A stretch of DNA of 64,000 bases from Acidobacteriota bacterium (GTDB lineage: Bacteria > Acidobacteriota > Blastocatellia > Pyrinomonadales > Pyrinomonadaceae). The DNA lies in NCBI GenBank assembly GCA_003222975.1, contig QHXN01000009.1, forward strand, positions 1-64,000. Direction: 5' to 3'. The notes beneath the pieces were generated by a model. It was not told the DNA's origin, did not search any database, and worked only from the letters and a program-made list of their open reading frames with translations. Position 1 is the stretch's first letter; every line of letters begins with the position of its first letter. The position numbers and the translations under genes were made by a program. Below, in pieces: positions 42,998-53,083 of this stretch.

Positions 42998-43398
42998 GTT
43001 GCTCCTCTGAAGAGTTGGGTTGGATTCCGCTCAGCCTTCTATAGCTTCGCGCCGAAGAAGGTTGGCAAGAGACGCGCCATAAACCGCGCGGGGCGCGGGC
43101 CGGGCCGACCTCGCGTTTTCATTGACAATTCGGGCGCTGTGGCGGGCGGGCCGTCGCCTGAGGAGTCTGGAAAACTGTGGCGTTTTTGTCGGCCCCGGCA
43201 TTTTAGCCACGCGCCAACATCCGTCGCCCTCGGCGGCGTCCACCTCGACGCGGCAGTCGGATTTTAAAAGCCAAGGACACCCCATCCGTTTCGGTCATGC
43301 GCGTCCGACATCTTTTCAGACGCGCCCGAACCTGTGGTAAGTTCTCTCAAATTCGTTCCGCCGACTCGGTCGTAGAAAGATGAGGCTTTGGACGGCAC
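42998..43398. other. Divergent spacer upstream of the secreted protein and murU genes
   Basis: A 401-base region expected to hold the promoters of both flanking genes. A perfect TTGACA occurs at 43123-43128 but no convincing -10 at the right distance. The stretch near 43250-43270 (TCGGATTTTAAAAGCC) is locally AT rich. An 84-codon minus frame lies inside it but has no ribosome site and looks non-coding. Confidence 0.4.
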
Positions 43399-44409
43399 AT
43401 GCGTGCGATGATTCTAGCAGCGGGCTACGGGACGCGCCTCTGGCCTCTGACGATTGACCGCGCGAAACCCGCGATCCCTTTCATGGGGCGACCGCTCGTC
43501 GGCTACGTCGCCGAGTATCTCGCGCGCTACGGCTTCCGAGACATCGTCGTCAACCTACACCACCGACCAGAATCCGTCCGCGCCGCGCTCGACGACGGCA
43601 CGCGCTTCGGCGTGCACTTCCATTACGTTGAAGAGCCGACCATCCTCGGCACGGGCGGCGCGCTCGACAACGCGCGCGCGCTTCTGGACGGGGACACGTT
43701 CGTCGTCGTCAACGGCAAGATCGCGACCGACATCAACCTCGACGCCGCGCTCCAAACGCATAGGCGCAGGCGCGCCCTGGCGACGCTCGTGCTGCGCGCA
43801 AACGTGGAGCGCGAGCGATACAGCAGCGTTCACGTGAAGGATGGTCTTATCACCGGCTTCGGCGGCAACCCCGCGTCCGATAACGCCGGCAGTGCGGTCA
43901 GCACTGCTCAAACTGCTGAGGAAGAGCGACCAACGCTGATGTTCACGGGCATACAAGTTCTCGACCCGCGAATCTTCGAGTTCATCCCGCGCGGCGTCTT
44001 CTCGCACACGGTGACGGACGTTTACGTCCCGGCAATCGCGCGCGGCGAGACCGTCGCCGCACACGTGGCCGAGGGTTACTGGTACGAGCTTTCGACCGTC
44101 AGACGTTATCTTGAGACCAGCGTCGCTTTGATGAAAAGGGAAGGACGCGGCGTTGAGGCCGGTGAAGGGTCTGTGGTCGAAGACGGCGCTGAGGTCGTTG
44201 AGAGCGTACTGTGGGAGAACGTTCGCGTGGATGCGGGAGCGCGAGTCAGACGCGCGGTGCTCGGCGCGGGCGTCCGCGTCGAGGCGGGCGAAGTATTTGA
44301 GGACGTAGCGGTCGTCCGCGCCGAACTCGTCCGCGGCGTCGAGCGCCCACCGAAGGGTTTGCGTGGAGAGCTTCGCGGCTCAAATTTTGTCGCGTCAATC
44401 CCGGAGTGA
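43399..44409 (+). CDS. murU: Sugar-1-phosphate nucleotidyltransferase, probable MurNAc-1-P uridylyltransferase
   Basis: A 336-residue nucleotidyltransferase. The signature ILAAGYGTRLWPLTIDRAKP, the acceptor loop EEPTILGTGGALDNA and the metal aspartate region VVNGKIATDINLDAAL are intact. The C-terminal 70 residues form hexapeptide-type turns (VVEDGAEVVESVLWENVRV), an extension lacking in the short Pseudomonas MurU. Alone it could be a mannose- or glucose-1-phosphate enzyme. The adjacent AmgK-type kinase is the standard MurU partner, so UDP-MurNAc formation in cell-wall salvage is favoured. The gene symbol is therefore tentative. Confidence 0.75.
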   Translation: MRAMILAAGYGTRLWPLTIDRAKPAIPFMGRPLVGYVAEYLARYGFRDIVVNLHHRPESVRAALDDGTRFGVHFHYVEEPTILGTGGALDNARALLDGDTFVVVNGKIATDINLDAALQTHRRRRALATLVLRANVERERYSSVHVKDGLITGFGGNPASDNAGSAVSTAQTAEEERPTLMFTGIQVLDPRIFEFIPRGVFSHTVTDVYVPAIARGETVAAHVAEGYWYELSTVRRYLETSVALMKREGRGVEAGEGSVVEDGAEVVESVLWENVRVDAGARVRRAVLGAGVRVEAGEVFEDVAVVRAELVRGVERPPKGLRGELRGSNFVASIPE

Positions 44410-44486
44410 TACAATCCGTCCGAGCCTCTTTAAACTGTTCAGCAGAACGCTTCTTGTGGCCGCGGAGACTTCCGCCGTTTCGTCCG

Positions 44487-45557
44487 ATGCACCACCCTTC
44501 GCAGATCACTCAGCACGCCTTCCGCGCTCCGGCGCGCGAGCGTCTGGCGGAGTATGTCTTGCGCGCGGGCGGCGACGCGGAGAAGATCGTCGCGCTCACG
44601 CCCGACGCCTCGACGCGCGAATACTTCCGAATCCCCTGGAAGAACTCCAACGCCGTCGCAGCCGTCTATCCCGAACCGTTCGACCCGGAAGTGCACCCGT
44701 TCCTCGACGTGACGCGGCTCTTTTCCGAAGCGGGACTGCCCGTGCCCGAAATCCTCCACGTGGACGCGCTCGCCGGCATCATCGTTCAGGAGGACTTCGG
44801 CGACCGGCAGTTGCGCCGCGCCTTAGAGTCGGCGTCCGACGACGAGCGGGAGGCTTACTTCGAGCAGGCCGTGGGCCTCATCGCCGACGTGCAGGCCGCG
44901 ACGCGCCTGGCCTTCGAGCGCAACTCCATCGCCAGCCGCCTCGCCTTCGACGAGGCCAAGCTCTCCTGGGAACTCGACTACTTCATGGAGCATTACTTCG
45001 GAAGCCTGCGCGGTGAGCAGTTGAAGCACGGCGACGAGGCGCAACTGCGCGCCGAGCTGAACGACGTTTCGGCGGAGTTGGCCGCGCGACCGCGCACCCT
45101 CTGCCACCGTGACTTTCACCCGTCGAATCTGATGGTGGACGCCGCGGGGCGTCTGCGAATCATAGACTACCAGGACGCGCGCATGGGGCCTGCGAGCTAC
45201 GACCTCGTCTCGCTCCTGCTCGACCGGCGGACGACTCTGCCGTCGCTCGCCGAGGTGCGCGAACGCCGCCTCTTCTTCCTCGAAGAGCGTCGGGGCCGCG
45301 GCCTCGAAGGGGTTGACCCGGACGAGTTCGCATACGAGTTCCGCCTGATGGCCGTCCAGCGCTGCCTGAAGGCCGTCGGCACGTTCTCGTACCAGACCGC
45401 CGTGTTGGGGCGTGGCGAGACTTACGCGCAGTTCATCAACCCCATGCTCAAGATCGTCGCCCAGGCGGCTGAGTGGCTCGACCGCTTCCCGCTGCTCCGG
45501 GCCACGCTCCGCGAGCGCTTCGATGACGCGGCCCGGCCCGGCCCGAAGGCGGAATGA
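44487..45557 (+). CDS. amgK: AmgK-type amino-sugar (MurNAc/GlcNAc) kinase
   Basis: A 356-residue phosphotransferase of the aminoglycoside/choline-kinase fold. It has DASTREYFRIPWKN in the nucleotide lobe, the catalytic Brenner loop LCHRDFHPSNLMVD and the metal motif IDYQDARMGPASYDLVSLL. This set, and especially QDARMGPASYDL, matches AmgK, which phosphorylates MurNAc at the anomeric position before MurU adds UMP. The start is set at ATG 44487. A GTG at 44406 overlaps the previous stop, but the 27 added residues look like spacer. It is directly downstream of the putative murU. Confidence 0.85.
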   Translation: MHHPSQITQHAFRAPARERLAEYVLRAGGDAEKIVALTPDASTREYFRIPWKNSNAVAAVYPEPFDPEVHPFLDVTRLFSEAGLPVPEILHVDALAGIIVQEDFGDRQLRRALESASDDEREAYFEQAVGLIADVQAATRLAFERNSIASRLAFDEAKLSWELDYFMEHYFGSLRGEQLKHGDEAQLRAELNDVSAELAARPRTLCHRDFHPSNLMVDAAGRLRIIDYQDARMGPASYDLVSLLLDRRTTLPSLAEVRERRLFFLEERRGRGLEGVDPDEFAYEFRLMAVQRCLKAVGTFSYQTAVLGRGETYAQFINPMLKIVAQAAEWLDRFPLLRATLRERFDDAARPGPKAE

Positions 45558-45635
45558 TTGATTCTCATTTTTGAACGGGGGCGTCGGCGGCGTTGAGTCA
45601 CGTTTGCGCCGAACGTCGCAGCGATAAAGCAGGAC

Positions 45636-46949
45636 ATGCAACAGGTCTACATCAACCAGATTTCACGCCACGTCGGCGAAGAGGTGACGATTCGCGGCTG
45701 GCTCTACAACACGCGTTCGAGCGGCAAGCTCATGTTCCCGCAACTGCGCGACGGGACGGGCGTCGTACAGTGCGTCGTCTTCAAAAAGGCGGTCGCAACG
45801 GAAGTCTGGGACGCGCTCGAACATCTCGGCCAGGAGTCCGCGCTCGTGGTGCGCGGCACGGTACGCGCCGACGAGCGCGCGCCGGGCGGCTACGAAATAG
45901 ACTTGAGCGACGCGCAGGTCTGGCAGCGTGTGGAGGGCTACCCGATTACGCCGAAGGAGCACGGCACGGAGTTCCTGATGGATCACCGCCACCTCTGGCT
46001 GCGCTCGCGCCGCCAGCACGCGATCCTTCTGGTGCGCCACACGATCATCAACGCCGTCCGCGACTTCCTCAACCGCGACGGCTTCGTCCTCTGCGACACG
46101 CCGATCCTGACGCCCGCGGCCTGTGAGGGCACGACGACTCTCTTCGAGGTTGACTACTTCGAGGACGAGAAGGCGTACCTCTCGCAGTCCGGCCAGCTCT
46201 ACAACGAAGCCACGGCAGCGGCCTTCGGCAAAGTCTACTGCTTCGGCCCGACCTTCCGCGCCGAACGCTCGAAGACGCGCCGACACCTCACGGAGTTCTG
46301 GATGGTCGAGCCGGAGATGGCCTACGCCACGCTCGAAGACGTGTTGGACTTGAGCGAGCGCTTCCTCTCTTTCATAGCCGCGCGCGTGCTCGAAGAGCGG
46401 CGGGAGGAGTTGAAAATCTTAGAGCGCGACACTTCAAAGCTCGAACAGATCACGCCGCCCTTCCCACGCCTGCACTACGACGAGGCCGTGCGCATGCTCC
46501 AGAAGGGGCACGAGCGCGGCGAGCTTGAGCAGCGCTTCGAGTGGGGCGGCGACTTCGGCTCGCCCGACGAGACGTACATTTCGGGCCACTTCGACAAACC
46601 GGTCATGGTTCACCGCTACCCGGCGGCGGTGAAAGCCTTCTACATGAAGCGCGACCCCGAACGCGTGGAACTCGCGCTCGGCGTTGACGTGCTCGCGCCC
46701 GAAGGCTACGGCGAGGTCATCGGCGGCGGCGAGCGCGCCACCTCGCTCGAATTCCTGGAAGAACAGTTAAAAGAACACGACCTGCCGCGCGAGGCCTTCG
46801 AGTGGTACTTAGACCTACGCCGCTACGGCAGCGTCCCGCACGCGGGCTTCGGCATGGGCGTGGAGCGCTGCGTCGCATGGATGTGCGGCATCGAGCACAT
46901 ACGCGAGACCATCCCATTCCCGCGCATGCTCTACAGGCTGAGACCCTGA
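45636..46949 (+). CDS. asnS: Asparaginyl-tRNA synthetase
   Basis: A class II synthetase of 437 residues. The N-terminal OB fold ([20 protein letters not shown]) reads the anticodon. Class II motif 2 is [21 protein letters not shown] and motif 3 is [15 protein letters not shown]. The [13 protein letters not shown] segment and absence of an aspartate-type insertion place it with AsnRS rather than AspRS. Having AsnRS means asparagine is charged directly. The ATG at 45636 follows the amgK stop by 78 bases. Confidence 0.95.
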   Translation: MQQVYINQISRHVGEEVTIRGWLYNTRSSGKLMFPQLRDGTGVVQCVVFKKAVATEVWDALEHLGQESALVVRGTVRADERAPGGYEIDLSDAQVWQRVEGYPITPKEHGTEFLMDHRHLWLRSRRQHAILLVRHTIINAVRDFLNRDGFVLCDTPILTPAACEGTTTLFEVDYFEDEKAYLSQSGQLYNEATAAAFGKVYCFGPTFRAERSKTRRHLTEFWMVEPEMAYATLEDVLDLSERFLSFIAARVLEERREELKILERDTSKLEQITPPFPRLHYDEAVRMLQKGHERGELEQRFEWGGDFGSPDETYISGHFDKPVMVHRYPAAVKAFYMKRDPERVELALGVDVLAPEGYGEVIGGGERATSLEFLEEQLKEHDLPREAFEWYLDLRRYGSVPHAGFGMGVERCVAWMCGIEHIRETIPFPRMLYRLRP

Positions 46950-46953
46950 AGAG

Positions 46954-47016
46954 AAGTGTTGAGTGATGAGTTAAGAGCTTTTCAACTCATCACTCATCAC
47001 TCATTACTCAACACTT
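46954..47016 (+). repeat. Heptamer inverted repeat, TGATGAG/CTCATCA family, unequal arms
   Basis: The left arm (46954-46972) has two heptamers (TGTTGAG, TGATGAG). The right arm (46984-47016) has four (CTCATCA twice, CTCATTA, CTCAACA). The outer ends AAGTGTTGAG/CTCAACACTT and the inner ends pair perfectly, so the arms differ by exactly 14 bases. It lies between asnS and the LOG gene, ending four bases before ATG 47021. Confidence 0.92.
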
Positions 47017-47020
47017 TCTT

Positions 47021-47560
47021 ATGGAAAGAATCGTTACCATCTTCGGCGGCTCGAAGTGCGTTGAGGGCAGCGAGGAGTACGGGCAGGCGCGACGCGTCGG
47101 CCAGCTCCTCGCCGAGAAGGGGTTCACAATCTGCACGGGCGGTTACCTCGGCGTGATGGAGGCGGCCAGCCGCGGCGCGCACGAGCGCGGGGGGCGCGTG
47201 CTCGGCGTCCTGATGAACCAGTTCAAGTCCGAGCCGAACCGCTACCTCACAGAAAAGGTCGCGAGCGCGCACTTCTACGAGAGATTGCAGAACCTCATCC
47301 AGCGCTCGGTCGGCTTCATCGCCATACGCGGCGGCGCAGGAACCGTCACGGAACTCTCGCTCGTCTGGAACAAGCTCCAGACGAAAGTCATCGAGCCGCG
47401 CCCGCTCGTCCTCCTCGGCGACTGCTGGCCGCCCGTCATCGAGACCTTCCGCAAGCACCTCGTCGTGAGCGAGCAGGACGTTTCGCTACTCGACTTCGTC
47501 CGAACCCCCGAAGAGGCCGTGCGGGTCATCGTCGAAAAGGCGGAAGGAGTTCGTCTATAA
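47021..47560 (+). CDS. LOG-family nucleotide-processing protein
   Basis: A 179-residue Rossmann-type protein. GGSKCVEGSEEY opens the fold, GGYLGVMEAASRGAHERGG follows, and RGGAGTVTELSLVW is the family signature (usual form PGGxGTxxE). LOG proteins cleave ribose 5-phosphate from AMP-like nucleotides; in plants and some bacteria this yields cytokinins. Arginine replaces the proline before the glycines, as in the broader bacterial subgroup. The physiological substrate is unknown. The start follows directly on a heptamer hairpin. Confidence 0.88.
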   Translation: MERIVTIFGGSKCVEGSEEYGQARRVGQLLAEKGFTICTGGYLGVMEAASRGAHERGGRVLGVLMNQFKSEPNRYLTEKVASAHFYERLQNLIQRSVGFIAIRGGAGTVTELSLVWNKLQTKVIEPRPLVLLGDCWPPVIETFRKHLVVSEQDVSLLDFVRTPEEAVRVIVEKAEGVRL

Positions 47561-47631
47561 TTCCCGACGTTCGTCTATAATTCCTGATCAGGTTATCCGC
47601 CTCGAATCTCCCTCGACCTGTTTTTCTCGAC

Positions 47632-48597
47632 ATGAGCGGACTTCTTACAGAGCAGCGGACGGCGGCAACGAGCGGCAGGCCCGGCGTTGGGCGGCGCGTC
47701 CGAATCATCGGCGCGCCGTGCGGTTTCGGCGCGAGCATCGCGGGCGTCGACCTCGGCCCGGCGGCGATGCGCGTGGCGGGCCTGCGCCGGCGCGTCGAGC
47801 GACTCGGCTACGAGGTTCGAGACCTCGGCGACCTGCACGTCGAGTGTCCTTCAGTCCCGCCCGCGCCCGGCGAGAAACTTCGTTTCCTGAAAGAGATCAG
47901 CAAGGCGTGTGAGCAGTTGGCGCGGGACGTGTCGAAAGTTCTTGAGGGCGGGGAACTGCCCGTCGTCCTCGGCGGCGACCACTCCGTCGCCATCGGCTCG
48001 GTCGCGGGCGTGACCTCCTTCTACCGGAGTCGCGGCGAGACGGTCGGCCTCATCTGGTTCGACGCGCACGCCGACATGAACACGCCTGAGACGACCCCTT
48101 CCGGCAACATCCACGGCATGCCGCTCGCCGTCCTCCTCGGCCACGGCGCGCCGGAGCTGACCGGCATCGAAGGCTTCTCGCCCAAACTCGACCCGCGCCT
48201 CTGCGCGCACATCGGCGCGCGCGACGTTGACCCCGGCGAGCGCGAGTTGATAAAAAAACTCGGCATACGATTCTTCACCATGCGCGAGATAGACGAGCGC
48301 GGGATGAGCGCGTGTATGGACGAGGCCGTCTCGATTGCGTCGAAGGCTACCGCAGGCTTCCACGTCACGCTCGACGTTGACGCCCTCGACCCAGGCGACG
48401 CGCCCGGCTCCGGCACGATCGTCCGCGGCGGCTTGACCTATCGCGAGGCGCACCTCGCGATGGAAAAAATCGCCGAGGCCGGCGGCGCGCTCTCGCTCGA
48501 AGTGGTCGAGATCAACACCGCGCTCGACATCAACAACCGGACGGCTGAGCTCGGCGTCGAGTTGATTCTTTCGGCCCTGGGGAAGACGATACTGTAG
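47632..48597 (+). CDS. rocF: Arginase
   Basis: A 321-residue manganese enzyme hydrolysing arginine to ornithine and urea. Metal-binding segments are [38 protein letters not shown] and [18 protein letters not shown]; the histidine and four aspartates are intact. [10 protein letters not shown] favours arginase over agmatinase or formiminoglutamase, as does the segment [21 protein letters not shown] 47632 is used; the first 20 residues are probably flexible. No urea or ornithine catabolic genes are adjacent. Confidence 0.93.
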   Translation: MSGLLTEQRTAATSGRPGVGRRVRIIGAPCGFGASIAGVDLGPAAMRVAGLRRRVERLGYEVRDLGDLHVECPSVPPAPGEKLRFLKEISKACEQLARDVSKVLEGGELPVVLGGDHSVAIGSVAGVTSFYRSRGETVGLIWFDAHADMNTPETTPSGNIHGMPLAVLLGHGAPELTGIEGFSPKLDPRLCAHIGARDVDPGERELIKKLGIRFFTMREIDERGMSACMDEAVSIASKATAGFHVTLDVDALDPGDAPGSGTIVRGGLTYREAHLAMEKIAEAGGALSLEVVEINTALDINNRTAELGVELILSALGKTIL

Positions 48598-48691
48598 GGC
48601 GTTTGGGATTGACGTAATCTCTGAGGCCCGAAGTCCGAAGTTGCTGGCGCGCCGGGCTTTGGCTTTAGAATTTTCACGCAAAACAAGGCTT

Positions 48692-49822
48692 ATGACGAGC
48701 AAGATTCATGTCGGAGTAATTTTCGGCGGACGTTCAGGCGAGCACGAAGTCTCCGTGCGCTCCGCGCGCTCTGTGATAGAAGCATTTGACCGTGATAAGT
48801 ATGAGGTCGTCCCCATCGCGATTACGAAGGAAGGGCGCTGGCTCTCCCCCGCCGAGTCGGCGGCGTTGCTGCCCGAAGCGACTCGGAGCCTCCTGCCGGA
48901 GACGGTGAACGGCGCGGGCGAGGCGCTCACAATCGTCGGAGACCCTTCGCGAAAGGGGTTGCTCCGGCTCGAAAGCGACGGCCCCGCGACCGCGCAACGC
49001 CTCGACGTGGTCTTCCCCGTGATGCACGGGACTTACGGGGAGGACGGGACCATCCAGGGACTTCTCGAAATGGCCGGAACCCCTTACGTCGGCTGCGGCG
49101 TCCTCGCGTCGAGCTGCGGGATGGACAAGGTGACGATGAAGGCGCTGTTTCGGCAGGCCGGGCTTCCCATATGCAAGTACGTCTGGTTCCTGCGCTCGGA
49201 ATGGGAGCGTGAGCAGCGGGCGATTCTCGAACGCGTGAAGAGCGAGATCGGTTTTCAATGTTTCGTCAAGCCCGCGAACCTCGGCTCTTCCGTCGGCATT
49301 TCGCGCGCCTCGGACGCGGAATCGCTCAAGGCCGCGATAGACCTCGCCGCGCGCTTTGACAGGAAGGTGATTGTGGAGGAGGACTTGGACGTTCGCGAGA
49401 TCGAGTGCGCGGTTTTGGGTAACGACGAGCCGGAGGCGAGCCTTCCGGGCGAATACGTCGTGCACGACGAGCGTGCGAAGTTCCTCGACTACACGGAGAA
49501 GTATTCGAGCACGGGGCACGTCGAGTTCGTCGTCCCGGCCCCGATCCCGAAGCGCCTGGCGAAGCGCATACAGGCGTTAGCCGTCCGGGCCTTCAAGTCT
49601 GTGGACGGCGCGGGCTTCGCGCGAGTAGATTTCTTTCTGAGTCGCGACAGGAATAGACTGCTCGTCAACGAACTGAACACCATTCCGGGCCTGACCGACG
49701 TGTCCGGCTTCCCGAAAATGTGGGCTGCCTCAGGTTTACCTTTCACGGAAGTGATTGACCGCCTCGTCGAACTCGCCTTCGAGCGCCACAAAGAAAAATC
49801 GCGGAACCTGACCAGCATCTGA
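48692..49822 (+). CDS. ddl: D-alanine--D-alanine ligase
   Basis: An ATP-grasp ligase of 376 residues that makes the D-Ala-D-Ala end of the peptidoglycan stem. [38 protein letters not shown], the grasp strand [16 protein letters not shown] and the C-terminal [10 protein letters not shown] plus [20 protein letters not shown] are all canonical. The tyrosine in the omega loop ([10 protein letters not shown]) suggests a normal D-Ala-D-Ala rather than D-Lac enzyme. The start at ATG 48692 places the first strand at residue 6. It ends a long plus-strand run and converges on the VWA gene. Confidence 0.95.
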   Translation: MTSKIHVGVIFGGRSGEHEVSVRSARSVIEAFDRDKYEVVPIAITKEGRWLSPAESAALLPEATRSLLPETVNGAGEALTIVGDPSRKGLLRLESDGPATAQRLDVVFPVMHGTYGEDGTIQGLLEMAGTPYVGCGVLASSCGMDKVTMKALFRQAGLPICKYVWFLRSEWEREQRAILERVKSEIGFQCFVKPANLGSSVGISRASDAESLKAAIDLAARFDRKVIVEEDLDVREIECAVLGNDEPEASLPGEYVVHDERAKFLDYTEKYSSTGHVEFVVPAPIPKRLAKRIQALAVRAFKSVDGAGFARVDFFLSRDRNRLLVNELNTIPGLTDVSGFPKMWAASGLPFTEVIDRLVELAFERHKEKSRNLTSI

Positions 49823-49913
49823 AAACTTCAGAACTTCGGGGCGCGCTGTAAGCAGGCGGGAATAATGCGGCACTGGCGGCAAAAAGGGTTCAAGTATTAC
49901 CTCAGCCCGCGCG

Positions 49914-50876
49914 TTAAGTTTTTGGCGCGCGGTAGCCGTTACGCGTCCGCGCGTCTAAATCGTCGCGTGATAGTTTAAGCTCAATCGAGCGCCAGCGACC
50001 GTCGCGCGCCTGGTTGCCCGGTCGGTAGCCGAGCGTGTATTGGTTGCTCAGTTCGCCCAGAATCCCCGCGAACGCTTCGTCCAGAGCCTGCCCGCCCGGC
50101 GAAGAGACGTAACGCCCCCCGCTCTTGCCCGCAAAATACCTCAGAGCACCCGCGCCCTTCGCACGCTCGGCGGCACCCGTCAAAGGGTCTGTCATATCTA
50201 CAGTGTAGATGGTCACGTTCGCCGCCAGCGCAGTGTGAAGTGCCTTTTCGGTGGTCGCGGCACTTTTAGTGTCCATGCCGTCGGTGAGAAGGATGATGGC
50301 GCGGCGCTTCTCCGGTCGTTTGGAGAGGTCTTTCGCGGCCCGAACAATCGCGTCGTTAAGTGTCGTCATCCCCTTCGATTTCAGGCCGTAGGCCAACGGC
50401 GGCAGGTCGCGGCCCGGCGAAAAGTCCTGTAGCTGCTCGACCTCCGAGTCGAAGTGATAGACCGACGCCACGTCTTCTTCGCGCAGGCCTTCGAGAAAGC
50501 GTATGGCCGCGGCGCGCGCGAGCGTGATGCGGCTCTCCATGCTGCCGGAGGTGTCGAGGAGGATCGCCGCGGCGAAGGGGGTCTCTTCGACGGAGAAAAA
50601 ACTGACCTGCTGCTCGCGCCCGTCCTCGAAGACTTTGAAGTCTGGGCGCGTGAGCTTGTGTACGTAGCGCCCGCGCTTGTCCGTCACGGTGACGTTCAAG
50701 ACCACGAGGTCAGTTTCGACTCGGACTACATCTTCGTCCGTCTCCTTTTGCTGTGCCCGGACGGTCTCGGCGCAGAGGAACAGAAGTGTCAGTGAGAAGG
50801 CGAAAAAGAGAGAGAAGGCAGAAAAGTCTCTCAAGTGAGCGGGGAAGAGATGGGCTTGTTCCGGCGAGGTTTTCAT
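49914..50876 (-). CDS. Exported VWA-domain protein of the acidobacterial type
   Basis: A 320-residue protein with a signal peptide (LFFAFSLTLLFLCAETVRAQ, cleavage after RAQ). The mature part opens with VETDLVVLNVTVTDKRGRYV and LTRPDFKVFEDGREQQV, the opening typical of the VWFA-related family that is strongly expanded in Acidobacteriota. The MIDAS is intact (DTSGSM, with the later MTTLNDAI and TDGMDT). Ends such as QYTLGYRPGNQARDGRWRSI are also family hallmarks. A periplasmic adhesion or scaffold role is presumed. It overlaps the preceding gene by four bases (ATGA). Confidence 0.92.
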   Translation of the reverse strand: MKTSPEQAHLFPAHLRDFSAFSLFFAFSLTLLFLCAETVRAQQKETDEDVVRVETDLVVLNVTVTDKRGRYVHKLTRPDFKVFEDGREQQVSFFSVEETPFAAAILLDTSGSMESRITLARAAAIRFLEGLREEDVASVYHFDSEVEQLQDFSPGRDLPPLAYGLKSKGMTTLNDAIVRAAKDLSKRPEKRRAIILLTDGMDTKSAATTEKALHTALAANVTIYTVDMTDPLTGAAERAKGAGALRYFAGKSGGRYVSSPGGQALDEAFAGILGELSNQYTLGYRPGNQARDGRWRSIELKLSRDDLDARTRNGYRAPKT

Positions 50877-51412
50877 GGGTGCGGAAGGCTCTTGACGCGG
50901 CGTATAAGGCCGAGCAGCTCGTTAGAGTTTTTGATGACCGCGGCGGAAATCACGAGGCGGGATGTTTTTTGGACGTTCTTGTTAAGAATGTCAGAGACTT
51001 CGGCGAGACGTTTGACCGTCTCTTCCGGCAGGCCTGGAGATTTCTCCGACTCCTCCTCGTCGTCGGAGGCCCCGGCGCTGCTGCGAATCTTGCGGGCGAG
51101 CTTCTCCATGCGTTCGAGCTTCTTGAGGTCGTCCCGGCTCAGAGACTTGCTTTTATTGAAGGAATCAAGAATCTCATTGCCGATCTGGGCCATCTCGCCG
51201 GCGCGCTCGACCAACTCTTTGTGCGAGTCCTCCTCATGCTTGATCTGCGCGCGTCGCAGCATCTCCTCTTCCGGCGTGCCCAAGTCCGGCCCCTGCTTCT
51301 GCGACGCGTCCCCGGGCCTTCTATCCTGTGCATCCGCCTTCGTCTGTGCGGGAGCGTCCGCGCAGAGAAGCAACACGGATGAAGTGAAGACGAGTAATAA
51401 AACCTTCAGCAT
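50873..51412 (-). CDS. Exported helical hypothetical protein
   Basis: A 179-residue protein with a short signal peptide (MLKVLLLVFTSSVLLLCADA). The mature chain is acidic and helical, with probable coiled coils (EEEMLRRAQIKHEEDSHKEL, LKKLERMEKLARKIRSS) and an Asp/Glu/Ser stretch (ASDDEEESEKS). No known family. ATG 51412 is preferred to the ATG at 51451, because the hydrophobic helix begins right after it. Translational coupling to the VWA gene (4-base overlap) suggests that the two act together outside the membrane. Confidence 0.8.
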   Translation of the reverse strand: MLKVLLLVFTSSVLLLCADAPAQTKADAQDRRPGDASQKQGPDLGTPEEEMLRRAQIKHEEDSHKELVERAGEMAQIGNEILDSFNKSKSLSRDDLKKLERMEKLARKIRSSAGASDDEEESEKSPGLPEETVKRLAEVSDILNKNVQKTSRLVISAAVIKNSNELLGLIRRVKSLPHP

Positions 51413-51606
51413 GGATACGACCTTACGGGGCAGACGCCGAAGCCTCGACAAAACTCAAAGCGTTTTCGTCCGGGCGGACGACTGTATGACGCGAGTAATG
51501 AAAATACGGGTTGTCTTTGCCCCGGCGGTTTAGGTTGTCTAACCGAATGTTTCACATAAGCTTTGTCGACGCGCCGACTCTTCAAGCTTCACATGAAAGT
51601 GGCGTC

Positions 51607-52239
51607 TCAAGGAACCTTGATCGGATTATCGGGCGTGTTAATAAATTCATTGCCGTTCGAACGAGATTTCTGCCGCGGGGAAGGGGCTGTGGCCTTCGTC
51701 TCAGGAAATTTTTCCGGGGGCCGTTTCGCGCCCGGCAGGATGTTGAATGCGACCTCCCGCCTGCTTGCGCCGCTGCGAAGGGCGACGACGCGCGAGCCGC
51801 TCCATTCGTCGGAAAGAACTTTAAGTGTGTACTTACCCTCCTCGCCTGGGGCCAGGTCGCTTGGCTCGACAGATGCCTCTCGCCTTTCGACGCTTCCGCC
51901 CACGCGTCTTCTCAATTCGATTTCGACCGAAAGCTTTTCGAGCTTCTCCGAGCCTCTGTTACTGACCGTGCCGCCGATTATCGCATAGGGTTTGGCCAGC
52001 ATGGCCTCGTTAGCGAAGATGTCTGCCTCACGGGATGCGGAAACTTTCGACATCCTGCCGGAGTCAGATGGTAAAACTTGATCGGCGACTGGAGGTGTAT
52101 GCGTCTGGCAGCCGGAAAATATGAGTGGCGTTAGAAGGGAAAGGGCTATGGAGAGTTGCCGAGCGGCAAGACGAAAAGAGATCAACTGCGCCGTCGGAAT
52201 GTCTCTATTTCTGAGGCTTATTCTTTTCGAGAAAAGCAT
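51607..52239 (-). CDS. Lipoprotein with a beta-sandwich (FxLYD-like) domain
   Basis: A 210-residue product. After a basic N-terminus and hydrophobic helix (LSIALSLLTPLIFSGC) the lipobox cysteine is at about residue 44, so this should be a lipid-anchored protein. The central region PYAIIGGTVSNRGSEKLEKL and LAPGEEGKYTLKVLSDEW looks like the beta sandwich used in FxLYD-type domains of extracellular proteins. The tail is Pro/Lys rich. No function is known. GC content is a little lower than that of the core genes. It shares the minus-strand run with other envelope proteins. Confidence 0.75.
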   Translation of the reverse strand: MLFSKRISLRNRDIPTAQLISFRLAARQLSIALSLLTPLIFSGCQTHTPPVADQVLPSDSGRMSKVSASREADIFANEAMLAKPYAIIGGTVSNRGSEKLEKLSVEIELRRRVGGSVERREASVEPSDLAPGEEGKYTLKVLSDEWSGSRVVALRSGASRREVAFNILPGAKRPPEKFPETKATAPSPRQKSRSNGNEFINTPDNPIKVP

Positions 52240-52326
52240 TCGCGTTCGTGAGCTATCAAATGCTTAGGGGTTGACAGTTAAAGAATCTTATCAAGTAGGG
52301 GGCCAGGGGTAAGAAACCCCTTGACG

Positions 52327-52962
52327 TTAAAACTGCTCGTGTCCGGGAGGCGGCCCGCCTGTAACCTTCTCGACGAGCGCTGTCAAAAACTCCTGTTCGG
52401 CTGTCCCGTTGCTCCTAAGGGTTAGCCATTCCGCGCCCAAAACGTCATCGCTACGACCTTCGATCCGTGCGTTGACAGAGACGTTGGTGGTACTACTGTC
52501 AATCGGTTGAACTTCGACAATGAGCGTGTAGCGTCCGCGCGTCCAGGTGCGCACGTCCGTCTGCGGAATATCGGCTACGCGGTTCAACTCGGACGAGGTG
52601 ACGACTGAGCCTTTGGTGAAGGTGTAGGGCTGCGAGACGAGCAGCCCCTTTTCCGGATGTGAGGCCGTGTCGTCGAGAATCAGTTTCCGCTCGCGCATCA
52701 ACTCCTCGACGGCCTTCGTCAGTACGTCATTAGGCACTTGGAGGCGGTAGGGATTCGGGACGGGCGGCGGCATAGGCGTTCGCCCCTTGCCGAAATCCAT
52801 GCCGCGTCCGACGCCCGTATCCGTCTTGCGCCCGTTGACGGCGGGTTGCCGGTTGTTGCCGCCGTCGCGTATGCGGTCATTCTGCTGGTCAACCCCTTTC
52901 TCCTGGGCCTGCGCAATGCCGAAGGCAACAATGAGAAGCAATAGAGCGATGATGGACTTCAT
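52327..52962 (-). CDS. Exported hypothetical protein (BamC-like beta/alpha region)
   Basis: A 211-residue protein with a strong signal peptide (SIIALLLLIVAFGIAQAQ). A Gly/Asn/Arg-rich linker (DRIRDGGNNRQPAVNGRK) precedes a folded domain with VLTKAVEELMRERKLILDD, PYTFTKGSVVTSSELNRVAD, and RYTLIVEVQPIDSSTTNVSV. That order (helix, strand, strand with alternate residues) is reminiscent of small periplasmic domains such as BamC or DUF4410-type lipoproteins, but I cannot assign it. No cysteine lipobox. Confidence 0.75.
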   Translation of the reverse strand: MKSIIALLLLIVAFGIAQAQEKGVDQQNDRIRDGGNNRQPAVNGRKTDTGVGRGMDFGKGRTPMPPPVPNPYRLQVPNDVLTKAVEELMRERKLILDDTASHPEKGLLVSQPYTFTKGSVVTSSELNRVADIPQTDVRTWTRGRYTLIVEVQPIDSSTTNVSVNARIEGRSDDVLGAEWLTLRSNGTAEQEFLTALVEKVTGGPPPGHEQF

Positions 52963-53083
52963 AACTTTCTACCCTCCGCCTGGTCGCCGCCCACGAAGTA
53001 AAACGGGGAGAACATATGCGAGCATAAAGCAACGACCCGTCGAATTCAAGAAAGGAGTTGAGGGTGAAGTCTTAAATGTTCTG

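Noticed and set aside
43031-43285. 84-codon minus frame in the murU upstream spacer
   Set aside because: No ribosome site, Arg/Pro-rich composition typical of antisense or spacer frames at high GC, no recognisable domain.
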